Source: DASQUK01 sp046723645 (GTDB lineage: Bacteria > Actinomycetota > Acidimicrobiia > Acidimicrobiales > VFJN01). From it: a stretch of DNA of 6,662 nucleotides. Positions within the stretch are counted from its first letter, which is position 1. Each line of letters opens with the position of its first letter. This document shows positions 1-5,089 of the stretch, in pieces. Below the pieces are notes generated by a model. It was not told where the DNA came from. It saw only the letters and a list, made by a program, of their open reading frames with translations, and did not search any database. A program made the translations under genes and the position numbers. The stretch is taken from positions 1-6,662 of the forward strand of contig JBKOUY010000157.1 of the NCBI GenBank assembly GCA_046723645.1, given 5' to 3'.

Positions 1-2
1 TG

Positions 3-293
3 CCATCGCGTCCCTGGGTCGGAACAGATGCCGGCCGGGCGTCGACGAGGACCTTGGCCCGTGCCCTCGGGGCCCGCGACGTCGCCCTTGGCCTCGGGAC
101 GCTGCTGGCCCAGCGCCACCGTTCACCGGTGCGAGGCTGGCTCGAGGCATCTGCCCTCGCTGACGCCGGGGACGTGGCCGCCACCCTCGCCGACTGGGGA
201 TCCCGCCCTCGGCTCGGTCGTGTCGTGGTCCTTGCCGCTGCGGCCGGCGGTGCCGTGGCGTGTAGCGGGCTCGCCCGCCGGGTGCCGGCGTGA
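3..293 (+). CDS. Small membrane protein, C-terminal part (5' end outside window)
   Basis: The reading frame is open from the first bases of the window to a TGA at 291-293, giving about 96 residues with no convincing start, so the N-terminus lies upstream. It contains an ALGARDVALGLGTLLAQR stretch, then a charged helix (RGWLEASALADAGD), and ends in a hydrophobic segment (VVVLAAAAGGAVA) before a short basic tail. This layout resembles small actinobacterial membrane proteins of the DUF4267-like kind, recognised from memory of the pattern and not searched. No catalytic residues are visible and no function can be given. Codons are strongly G/C-ending, as expected of a real gene. A TTG at 54 is an internal alternative start but would cut into the conserved-looking part. 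Confidence 0.7.
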   Translation, partial: PSRPWVGTDAGRASTRTLARALGARDVALGLGTLLAQRHRSPVRGWLEASALADAGDVAATLADWGSRPRLGRVVVLAAAAGGAVACSGLARRVPA

Positions 294-305
294 GGGCATC
301 GAGCC

Positions 306-530
306 GTGCGAGCTCCGCCATTCCCGCCATTCCCGCCATCCCCGCCACTCGCCGCCTGTGACACCGGTGCGTGTGGTCGGCGATGCAGGTCGTTCGGTCC
401 GCACGGCAGGGTCCGCCTGGCCGTGCCCGACGAGGCCAGGGTTGACCGTCTGCCTGATGTGCTCGACGCCGTACTGACGTGTGGCGGCGGGGTCGCGGCC
501 AGCCTTCGGCTGCACGTGGAGCGCCGGTAG
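306..530 (+). CDS. Doubtful small ORF, possibly a frameshifted gene
   Basis: A GTG 12 nt after the previous stop opens a 74-codon ORF in the same frame, with GAGGG about 9 nt upstream. Its first third is low-complexity Pro/Phe encoded by a 9-bp tandem repeat and looks non-coding. From about 393 onward the codons are G/C-ending and the peptide looks genuine (GRVRLAVPDEARVDRLPDV, then a C-terminal GGGVAASLRLHVERR). A better N-terminus may be the GTG at 358 in another frame (VTPVRVVGDAGR), which would join the good part through a single 1-nt deletion near 390. I do not recognise the family. Alternatives are a remnant gene or chance. Confidence 0.35.
   Translation: MRAPPFPPFPPSPPLAACDTGACGRRCRSFGPHGRVRLAVPDEARVDRLPDVLDAVLTCGGGVAASLRLHVERR
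316..351 (+). repeat. 9-bp tandem repeat, four units
   Basis: Units CGCCATTCC, CGCCATTCC, CGCCATCCC and CGCCACTCG follow each other without gaps; the last has diverged. It sits between the partial membrane-protein gene and the doubtful ORF, or inside the latter's low-complexity start. It is a simple microsatellite-like array, with no spacers. Confidence 0.7.
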
Positions 531-576
531 TGTCACGGCGCCGGACCGTCGGCGCCGGTTCTGGGACCATGAGTCG

Positions 577-1617
577 ATGAACCCTGACGCGGACGAGGCG
601 GCGGCGCTCGACGAGCTCACCATCACCATCGTCGTCGACAACGCGACCGACACGCTCTCGAGCATCGGCCCCGGCATGCCGCAGCTTCCTGAGATGGCCT
701 ACCTCCTCGGCGGGATCCCGCCGAGCGGTCAGCACGACGGGCACGACTGCGTCGTGGGCTTCGACCACCTCTGCGTCGCCTGTCACGGCTTCTCGGCCCT
801 TGCGACAGCGCGCAGGGGCGAGCGTACGGCAACGGTGCTCTTCGACGTCGGTCCGTACGGCGACGTCTGGCTCACGAACGCCGAGCGCCTGTCCGTCGAC
901 CTCTCGAGCATCGAGGTCCTCTTCCTGTCGCACTGGCACTGGGACCACTCGGGTGGCATCCCGACCGTCGTCGCCGCCATCTCCGAGGCGCGCCGTAGCG
1001 CCGGTCGCGCACCGCTCGTGGTCGATGTGCACCCCGACCGTCCCGACCAACGCGGGATCCTCACCCCACTCGACATATTCGCGATGCTCCCGCCCGAGCC
1101 GACGATCGAAGCCATCGAGACAGCCGGCGGCCACGTCGTCGCTCACGGCGACTTGCACTCCGTGGCCGACCTCTTCGTCTCCAGCGGAGGCATTCCGCGC
1201 CAGACCAGCTACGAGACTGGGTTGCCGGGACACCACAGTTGGCGCGGCGAGCGGGTGACTCTCGACCCGGAGATCCACGACGAGCGTCTGCTTATCGCCA
1301 ACGTCGCCGGCCGAGGCACGTCCGTGCTCACCGCGTGCTCCCACGCGGGTGTCGTCAACGTCGGGCTCGAGGCACGACGGCTTCAGCCGAGCCAGCCGAT
1401 CGACCTCCTGCTCGGCGGCTACCACCTCGCTGGCACGACCGTGGAAGACCGCATAGAGCCGACCGTGCGCGACCTGAGAGAAATCGTTAGGCCGCGGATC
1501 GTCGCTCCCGGGCACTGCACCGGATGGCGAGCCGCCGCCGCACTCGCCGACGCGTTCAGCCCGACCGGCTACGCGCCCAGCGTGGTTGGCACGCGGTACC
1601 TGCTCAATGCCGCGTAG
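577..1617 (+). CDS. MBL-fold metallo-hydrolase, dihydropteroate-synthase-like subgroup
   Basis: A 346-residue protein of the metallo-beta-lactamase fold. It starts TITIVVDN (residues 15-22), the usual first strand of the subgroup that includes the archaeal enzyme MJ0937 of methanopterin synthesis. The metal motif HWHWDH is at residues 119-124 in SHWHWDHSGG; further ligands are probably H256 (CSHAGVVN), H283 (GGYHLAG) and H313 (APGHCTG), all in the expected order. The bacterial substrate is unknown, and the pterin reaction should not be assumed. ATG 577 is chosen because it begins just before the first strand; the frame is open back to GTG 481, but that extension is basic and low in quality. 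No clear ribosome site precedes the ATG. The motif has Trp where Gly and Tyr are common (HGHYDH). There is no signal peptide, so it is probably cytoplasmic. The gene is intact, unlike its downstream neighbour. Confidence 0.92.
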   Translation: MNPDADEAAALDELTITIVVDNATDTLSSIGPGMPQLPEMAYLLGGIPPSGQHDGHDCVVGFDHLCVACHGFSALATARRGERTATVLFDVGPYGDVWLTNAERLSVDLSSIEVLFLSHWHWDHSGGIPTVVAAISEARRSAGRAPLVVDVHPDRPDQRGILTPLDIFAMLPPEPTIEAIETAGGHVVAHGDLHSVADLFVSSGGIPRQTSYETGLPGHHSWRGERVTLDPEIHDERLLIANVAGRGTSVLTACSHAGVVNVGLEARRLQPSQPIDLLLGGYHLAGTTVEDRIEPTVRDLREIVRPRIVAPGHCTGWRAAAALADAFSPTGYAPSVVGTRYLLNAA

Positions 1618-1818
1618 ATCGCGCAGCTTGCGTGACGATGGTCGGGTAGCTCGCGGAGTGCAAAGTGACAGCGAGCTCTATTCCTCTACATAGATGCGGA
1701 GCACCACACGGACAGTGTTGTCCGGGCTGAGAGCGTCGAGACAAACCACCGGCCGAGCGCCGCACCGCTGGCCTCTGTCCGCCGTGTCGCCGAGGCCCTC
1801 TGCGGTGTTGAAACACAG

Positions 1819-2641
1819 ATGTGCAGTTGGGAGGCGAGCCTAGGGTTGCTTGTCACCTGGGCGAGGGGTGCCTGTGGCGCAGAGGAACCGGCGGGTGCCG
1901 GTCCCCCCGTGCTGTTGATTATGGGTGCCACCGGCGACAGCGGTCATTTCCACGGACTCGTGGACCTGCTTGCCGACGAATACACGGTCGTCACCTACGA
2001 TCGCCGCGGCAACGGCCGCTCCCCGCGACCGCGTGGCTGGAACACGACGTCCAACGACGAGCAGGTCGACGACGCGGCCGCGTTGCTGAGCAGCATCGGG
2101 TTGGCTCCCGCCGTGGACTTCGGGACCAGCCTCGGCGCCATCTACGCCCTCGTTCTGCTGATCCGTCACCCGGACGCGGTGCGGGGCGCGATCCTTCACG
2201 AGCCTCCCCTCTACGGCGTGCACGACGATTCTGAACAGGTGCTCGCGGAGGTGGCGCCGCAACTTCGTGAGGCGATGGAGACCGGCGGTCCACCGGCACT
2301 GATCGAGCGATTCTGGCGGTGGGTCGCCGGCGACAGCGGCTGGGAACACCTCGAGCCGAGCTTGCGCCAACGGATCCTGGCCACGGCCGACACGTTCTGC
2401 GACATCGAGCGCGGTACGTACGAGACCTACCGACCCGATCGCTACACCCGTCGTCGTTCTCGCCGGTGTGCACGCTCCGCTATTCCGGCTCGAGATCGCT
2501 CGATGGCTGGCTGCACGTCTCGGAGTCCAAGTCCTGCCGGCGCCCGACGCCCACACCCCCTACGTCGACCACCAGCGCGAACTGGCACAGACTCTGCGAC
2601 CCCTACTACGGCAGCTCGCCGCAACCGTTCGACGCGACTGA
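1819..2641 (+). pseudogene. Alpha/beta hydrolase, frameshifted near 2435
   Basis: From ATG 1819 the frame encodes the N-terminal two thirds of an alpha/beta hydrolase: strand and oxyanion loop PPVLLIMGATGDSGHF, then TYDRRGNGRSPRPRGW, and the nucleophile elbow FGTSLGAI with Ser104 (GxSxG). Similarity ends at about YETYRPD (2437). The rest continues in the next frame from ATC 2438 (IATPVVVLAGVHAPLFRLE, then APDAHTPYVDHQRELAQTL with the probable catalytic His at 2552-2554) to TGA 2639-2641. Joined, the product is about 273 residues, normal for the family. The junction needs a 1-nt insertion or a 2-nt (or 3n+2) deletion; the few residues usual here seem missing, which favours a deletion. The first-frame ORF runs on to 2742 with an unrelated Arg-rich tail. 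The N-terminus is uncertain: a GTG at 1821 in another frame gives VQLGGEPRVACHLGEG, also hydrolase-like. The 200 bp before it hold no gene I can support. Confidence 0.85.
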
Positions 2642-2655
2642 GGGTCGCGGTACCC

Positions 2656-2692
2656 GGAAGGCATTCTCGCGCCATTCCGTTCTGGCGCTTCC
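2656..2692 (+). terminator. Possible hairpin terminator after the hydrolase
   Basis: GGAAG (2656-2660) and GCGCCA (2669-2674) can pair with TGGCGC (2683-2688) and the following TTCC. It lies 15 nt after the hydrolase stop. The stem is interrupted and there is no T-run, so this is weak. Confidence 0.3.
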
Positions 2693-2753
2693 GCCTGGGT
2701 TCATCCGGCGGGACTACAAAGCGGCGGCGCCGCACTGCCTGAGGCCAGCACGC

Positions 2754-2882
2754 CCACATCTGCCGGTCGGCGTGGGTCACCTTGCCGCCCAAACCTCGTC
2801 GGTCGCTAGCTGCGCCGCCTCGACGGTGTCGAAGCGGCCGACGGTGGTGAGTGGTGAGAGCCCGGGCGGGTCCTCGAGGCGC
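2754..2882 (-). pseudogene. Copy A: end of an unknown gene plus start of an overlapping one
   Basis: Read on the minus strand, this segment encodes LEDPPGLSPLTTVGRF, then TVEAAQLATDEVWAAR and a stop (2777-2779). A GTGA overlap starts a second gene with VTHADRQMW. The same order occurs on the plus strand at 6405-6530 (copy B), with near-identical peptides. Similarity stops just after THADRQMW, so the second gene is truncated to about 9 residues. Upstream, the minus-strand frame is open to 3046, but its N-terminal half is Arg/Pro/Gly-rich and does not resemble copy B. I treat copy A as a fragment. The flanks 2693-2753 and 2883-2998 show no other gene. Function is unknown; no catalytic motif is visible. 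Confidence 0.65.
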
Positions 2883-2998
2883 ACGGTACGCGAGCCCCAG
2901 CGGGGCCCGTCGCCGACGCGAAGCATCTCCATGCCCCCCACTGGGCTGGGACGCGGACCTCTCCGACCCGGGTAGCCCGCGCCGCGGGGCTCCCGGGG

Positions 2999-3054
2999 GG
3001 TTGAGTGCGCTGTGAAGGTGATTCCACGGCCGAGTAAAGCCCTCAACCTAGGCT
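2999..3054 (+). promoter_or_regulatory. Possible promoter and operator of the membrane-protein operon
   Basis: TAGGCT (3049-3054) fits the TANNNT form of an actinobacterial -10 box and lies 9 nt before ATG 3064, which would give a very short leader. GGTTGAG (2999-3005) and CTCAACC (3042-3048) form a 7-bp inverted repeat whose right arm touches the -10 box, the same arrangement as upstream of the excisionase-like gene. There is no good -35 match. A 7-bp repeat can arise by chance. Confidence 0.35.
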
Positions 3055-3063
3055 CGCCGGTGA

Positions 3064-3528
3064 ATGAGCGACGAACGCTTGAAGCTGGTCTTCAACGAGG
3101 CGACACGAGCCATCGAACTTCAGTCGCGGGAAGTGGACGAAGCACGTGCCCGGGCCGGTGCTCTGCTGACAGCTGGTGCGATCGCGGCGAGCTTCCTCGG
3201 AGCGCAGGCGCTCGAGGACCAGAACCCAGGTAATTGGGGTAGGGCCGGCACGGCGGCGTTCGTTCTCCTGATCGCCGTAGTCGTGTATGTGATGTTTCCG
3301 CGGCGGTGGACGTTCGTACTTGGCGCCAGTGACATCATTGAGAAACACATCGATACGGACGACCACCCGAACGACGAGGATCAGCTTCGTTGGGCGCTGG
3401 CGTTGGAACTAGAGGAGGCGTACGACGAGAACGAGCGGACTCGCGCGCGGCTGGGTTTAGGACTGGCCGTGGGGTGCGTTGCCCTCGGGCTTGAAGTGCT
3501 TGCCTGGCTTATCGAGATTGGAGCCTGA
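3064..3528 (+). CDS. Three-helix membrane protein, resembling SLATT/Pycsar-type effectors
   Basis: A 154-residue protein. Residues 1-32 form a charged amphipathic helix (RLKLVFNEATRAIELQSREV, then a DEARARAG stretch). Residues 33-50 and 61-78 are hydrophobic helices joined by a short polar loop. The second ends in FPRRWTF, so positive charges sit at the membrane edge. Residues 85-128 are acidic and helical (DTDDHPNDEDQLRWALALEL), and residues 130-151 form a third membrane helix. An N-terminal helix plus paired membrane helices recalls SLATT-domain and Pycsar membrane effectors, which act in nucleotide-linked antiviral defence. That is a layout resemblance only, and no nucleotide sensor or cyclase is next to it. 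The ATG is favoured by the promoter-like box just upstream and the clean N-terminal helix. A microprotein gene starts 7 nt after the stop, so the two are probably co-transcribed. The gene is intact. Confidence 0.8.
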   Translation: MSDERLKLVFNEATRAIELQSREVDEARARAGALLTAGAIAASFLGAQALEDQNPGNWGRAGTAAFVLLIAVVVYVMFPRRWTFVLGASDIIEKHIDTDDHPNDEDQLRWALALELEEAYDENERTRARLGLGLAVGCVALGLEVLAWLIEIGA

Positions 3529-3535
3529 CCCGAGA

Positions 3536-3670
3536 ATGGCTGAGAATCCACCCCCGAATCCTCCCCCGAAACGGCCGAAGCCACCGAACCCCAAACCGCC
3601 GTCGCGCAAGCAGACTTCGCGTAAGGCAACACGCAAGCGTTTCACGCGGAATAAGCCGAACCGCGGGTGA
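3536..3670 (+). CDS. Pro/Lys/Arg-rich microprotein (44 residues)
   Basis: ATG 3536 lies 7 nt after the membrane-protein stop and opens a 44-codon gene ending TGA at 3668-3670. The peptide has two parts: a proline-rich stretch (PPPNPPPKRPKPPNPKPP, residues 5-22), then a basic tail with repeated Arg-Lys pairs (SRKQTSRKATRKRFTRNK). It has no Cys, no hydrophobic segment and almost no acidic residues, so it is disordered and strongly positive. It could bind nucleic acid, acidic lipid heads, or the acidic loop of the membrane protein upstream. The tight spacing supports translational coupling, although no strong ribosome site is visible (weak CCCGAG). I do not know a named family. Confidence 0.6.
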   Translation: MAENPPPNPPPKRPKPPNPKPPSRKQTSRKATRKRFTRNKPNRG

Positions 3671-3754
3671 GATGCGCTGCCGCCCCGACGGGTGAGGCCG
3701 GGCTACCGGTAGAACCGCTCCTGTCCGGGGGCATGGGGGTCGGTACTGTGCTAC

Positions 3755-3760
3755 TACGCT
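3755..3760 (+). promoter_or_regulatory. Probable -10 box of a leaderless promoter
   Basis: TACGCT lies exactly 7 nt before GTG 3768, so transcription would start at or next to the start codon. TACTGT at 3744-3749 is an alternative. There is no Shine-Dalgarno sequence before the GTG and no recognisable -35 box. Confidence 0.45.
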
Positions 3761-3767
3761 GCGTCGT

Positions 3768-4142
3768 GTGAAGGCCCTACGGCGGTACTGGGGCTACATA
3801 GGTCTGGCTGTGCTCGTGTTCTTGTGGTCCAGTCCGGGGATACGGCCAGCAGTGATAGTGGTGCTCTCGGCGGCATTGACCTTCTACGTCTTGTTCCAAG
3901 CGCCCATGTGGTGCGGAGCAGTCACACGAGACAGGACGCTGTGCCGGCGAAACTCGTCGGGACTGTTGATGGGCTGCAGCTACCGGCAGCACAAGTGGCA
4001 GCGAGCCCGGATGGCCATCGTGCCCTATGCCTGGCGACGCCTGACCGAAGGGGACGATCCAAAAACGGTGCTCGCGACGGTCGGACTGATCCTGACGATC
4101 ATCTCGACCTTCGTCGGACTTGTGCGGATCCCGTTCAGTTGA
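3768..4142 (+). CDS. Membrane protein with a Cys3-His zinc-finger-like loop
   Basis: A 124-residue protein. Hydrophobic helices lie at about residues 9-22 and 27-45, then a basic loop, and a third helix at about 101-119. The loop holds C49, C59, C70 and H75 in APMWCGAV, TLCRRNSSGLLMGCSYRQHKW. I recall similar WCGA...C...GLL.GC..RQHKW proteins in actinobacteria, all without known function. The four residues could bind zinc or iron, though the spacing (9, 10 and 4 residues) is looser than a classic finger. The GTG is chosen because of the -10 box 7 nt upstream and because the N-terminal MKALRRYW fits a positive-inside start. It has its own promoter but follows the microprotein by 97 nt on the same strand. 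It converges on the P1 gene, with a shared terminator between them. The gene is intact. Confidence 0.78.
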   Translation: MKALRRYWGYIGLAVLVFLWSSPGIRPAVIVVLSAALTFYVLFQAPMWCGAVTRDRTLCRRNSSGLLMGCSYRQHKWQRARMAIVPYAWRRLTEGDDPKTVLATVGLILTIISTFVGLVRIPFS

Positions 4143-4152
4143 ACGCGGCACC

Positions 4153-4182
4153 GCCGCCCGAACCGAAGGACCGGAGGGCGGC
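4153..4182. terminator. Bidirectional hairpin between convergent genes
   Basis: GCCGCCC (4153-4159) pairs perfectly with GGGCGGC (4176-4182) across a 16-nt loop. It lies between the stop of the plus-strand membrane protein (4142) and the end of the minus-strand P1 gene (4201). There is no T-run, as is common in high-GC actinobacteria. Confidence 0.55.
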
Positions 4183-4200
4183 AAGTGACACCCGTGGATG

Positions 4201-4445
4201 TCAGTTGGGTTCGGGCTCGTCCAGCGGCTTGGCGTGGGCCCGCAACCGGATCTCGTCGACCATGACCCGGCACATCGTCAGAGCGTTACGGCAGCTATGG
4301 GCCCGCTCGGGTGCCAACTGCTCGGTCGCCTTGGCGACCTGGTGGAGCTCGAGGCCGAGCAATCGTCATCGATCCGCGAGAGCAGCAGCTCTCTGACGGT
4401 GGGCTCCGCGGGTTCGGAGGCGGGGGGTAGGTTCTGGTCCGTCAT
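4201..4445 (-). pseudogene. P1: small gene of unknown family, one frameshift
   Basis: Minus-strand ATG at 4445-4443 follows GAGGAGA with about 9 nt spacing, a good ribosome site. The first frame gives MTDQNLPPASEPAEPTVREL, then LLSRIDDD. The genuine continuation is in another frame: LGLELHQVAKATEQLAPERA, then HSCRNALTMCRVMVDEIRLR and AHAKPLDEPEPN, stopping at 4203-4201. The total length, 245 nt, is one base short of whole codons, so a 1-nt deletion near 4360-4364 (an AATCG run on the plus strand) explains it. Repaired, it is about 81 residues. The C-terminal half is nearly identical to P2 at 5090-5305, which confirms the frame. The protein looks all-helical, with two Cys in the conserved core. 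Function is unknown. Its 5' end faces the excisionase-like gene, so the two are divergent. Confidence 0.72.
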
Positions 4446-4467
4446 GAGGGGTCTCTCCTCGTGGCCG

Positions 4468-4498
4468 GGCCCCCGGCTGTGTCCGCAGCGCGGGGGCC
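4468..4498. promoter_or_regulatory. GC-rich hairpin in the P1 leader
   Basis: GGCCCCCG (4468-4475) pairs perfectly with CGGGGGCC (4491-4498) across a 15-nt loop. It lies 23 nt upstream of the P1 start, so it would fold in the P1 leader RNA; it could act as an attenuator or block the plus-strand direction. P2 has a similar hairpin upstream of its start (5037-5067). Confidence 0.5.
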
Positions 4499-4507
4499 GC
4501 TTCCTGT

Positions 4508-4550
4508 GTTGACGAACGCAACCCTTCCACGATGTGTCGCGTTCGTCAAC
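4508..4550. promoter_or_regulatory. 12-bp perfect inverted repeat, probable operator
   Basis: GTTGACGAACGC (4508-4519) and GCGTTCGTCAAC (4539-4550) are exact reverse complements, with centres 31 bp apart, about three helical turns. The right arm ends at the base before the TACCGT -10 box of the excisionase-like gene, and the pair lies in the divergent space between that gene and P1. Each arm also contains TTGACG, a possible -35 box, in opposite directions. A dimeric regulator bound here could control both genes; the excisionase-like protein itself is a candidate. Confidence 0.65.
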
Positions 4551-4556
4551 TACCGT
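4551..4556 (+). promoter_or_regulatory. Probable -10 box of the excisionase-like gene
   Basis: TACCGT lies 7 nt before GTG 4564, the same spacing as the leaderless promoter at 3755. It helps decide the start: the longer alternative at GTG 4534 would put the operator arm and this box inside the gene. Confidence 0.5.
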
Positions 4557-4563
4557 TCGTGCT

Positions 4564-4758
4564 GTGCTGATCGACACCGACCAACTTGTCGACCTCGCAG
4601 AGACTGCGGCCCTGATCGGGATTGACAACCCGCGGGGTGTGAGTGTCTATCGACGCCGATACGACGACTTCCCGGCTCCGGTCATTGCGAAGGGCCGGTG
4701 CGTGCTCTGGCTCCGCTCGGACGTTGAGGCGTGGGCCCGGGAGACGGGGCGGCTGTAG
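4564..4758 (+). CDS. AlpA/excisionase-like winged helix DNA-binding protein
   Basis: A 64-residue protein in the layout of MerR-type excisionases and AlpA regulators. A helix-turn-helix (LVDLAETAALIGIDNPRGVS, then VYRRRYDDFPAPV) is followed by a hairpin wing, KGRCVLWLRSDVEAWARETG. The DFPAPV and W.R.DVEAWA elements are typical of the family. Such proteins bend DNA at attachment sites to drive excision, or act as small regulators. The context supports the first role: phased TGGTCAC repeats begin at its stop codon, and a tRNA-derived att-like sequence lies 138 nt downstream. No integrase gene is present in the window. GTG 4564 is chosen for the -10 box 7 nt upstream and because the shorter protein begins just before the first helix. 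Confidence 0.82.
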   Translation: MLIDTDQLVDLAETAALIGIDNPRGVSVYRRRYDDFPAPVIAKGRCVLWLRSDVEAWARETGRL

Positions 4759-4759
4759 C

Positions 4760-4813
4760 TGGTCACAGTTTGGTCACGTCAGCGCCGCTAACCGGCTGCA
4801 CGGGCCGTGACCA
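4760..4813. repeat. Phased TGGTCAC sites next to att, possible Xis or integrase arm sites
   Basis: TGGTCAC occurs at 4760-4766 and 4771-4777, with an 11-bp period (one helical turn). It occurs inverted as GTGACCA at 4807-4813. With flanks, GCTGGTCAC (4758-4766) and GTGACCAGC (4807-4815) form a 9-bp inverted repeat. They lie between the excisionase-like gene and the tRNA-derived core. In known systems such as lambda and L5, directly repeated, helically phased sites near the core bind excisionase or integrase arms; the assignment here is inference. Confidence 0.5.
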
Positions 4814-4896
4814 GCCAGCACGGTGGTCCCATGATTTCCCTGGTGAGACCCACTCAGCCGCATCTGGCCGAACCCGTCGGTACTACGGTGGAATGA

Positions 4897-4941
4897 CTGG
4901 GGGTCAAGGGGTCGCGGGTTCAAGCCCCGCCAGCCCGACCA
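4897..4941 (+). other. 3' half of tRNA-Pro(GGG): probable attR-type site
   Basis: The 45 bases match tRNA positions 32-76 exactly in length: anticodon loop CTGGGGG with anticodon GGG, 3' anticodon strand TCAAG, variable loop GGGTC, T arm GCGGG-TTCAAGC-CCCGC with five perfect pairs, acceptor strand CAGCCCG, discriminator A and CCA. The 5' half is absent: upstream bases lack a D arm and the 5' anticodon strand pairs poorly. A tRNA cut in the anticodon loop is the usual footprint of tyrosine-integrase integration. By the usual geometry the element lies to the left, with the intact tRNA at its other end outside the window. A hairpin terminator follows. Confidence 0.85.
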
Positions 4942-4956
4942 CACAATCCCAGGTCA

Positions 4957-4980
4957 GAGCCGGTCCTAAAGGGCCGGCTC
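4957..4980 (+). terminator. Hairpin terminator after the tRNA remnant
   Basis: GAGCCGGTCC (4957-4966) pairs with GGGCCGGCTC (4971-4980) around a TAAA loop, ten pairs including one G-T. There is no T-run. It is probably the original terminator of the tRNA-Pro gene, carried along with its 3' end. Confidence 0.7.
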
Positions 4981-5036
4981 CACTGGTATCAGCGGCTAGG
5001 ACAGCAACCGGGTCAGCAACGGGCACCGACAAGGCG

Positions 5037-5067
5037 GGGGCCGCACCGTGCGGACGCGGCCGGCCCC
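5037..5067 (+). promoter_or_regulatory. GC-rich hairpin in the P2 leader
   Basis: GGGGCCG (5037-5043) pairs with CGGCCCC (5061-5067) across 17 nt, and the loop holds an inner CCGCAC/GTGCGG palindrome. It precedes the P2 start by 22 nt, the same position as the hairpin before P1, which suggests a shared leader device. The rest of 4814-4896 and 4981-5036 shows no gene. Confidence 0.45.
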
Positions 5068-5089
5068 TTGGACACCCGGACGTACCCGG

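Noticed and set aside
316..351. CRISPR-like array
   Set aside because: The units are 9 bp and contiguous, with no spacers.
481..576. Upstream extension of the MBL hydrolase to GTG 481
   Set aside because: The extra 32 residues are basic and low in quality and overlap the preceding small ORF; the family begins at the TITIVVDN strand just after ATG 577.
123..677. 184-codon minus-strand ORF
   Set aside because: It is antisense to the partial membrane protein and the start of the MBL gene, and is Arg/Ser-rich without structure.
1669..1818. Frame-open stretch before the hydrolase as an N-terminal extension
   Set aside because: It has no start codon in frame before ATG 1819 and no family resemblance.
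1840..2556. 238-codon minus-strand ORF
   Set aside because: It runs antisense through the alpha/beta hydrolase and resembles no family; the plus strand has clear motifs.
4860..4941. Complete tRNA-Pro gene
   Set aside because: There is no D arm or 5' acceptor strand upstream and the 5' anticodon strand pairs poorly; only positions 32-76 are present.
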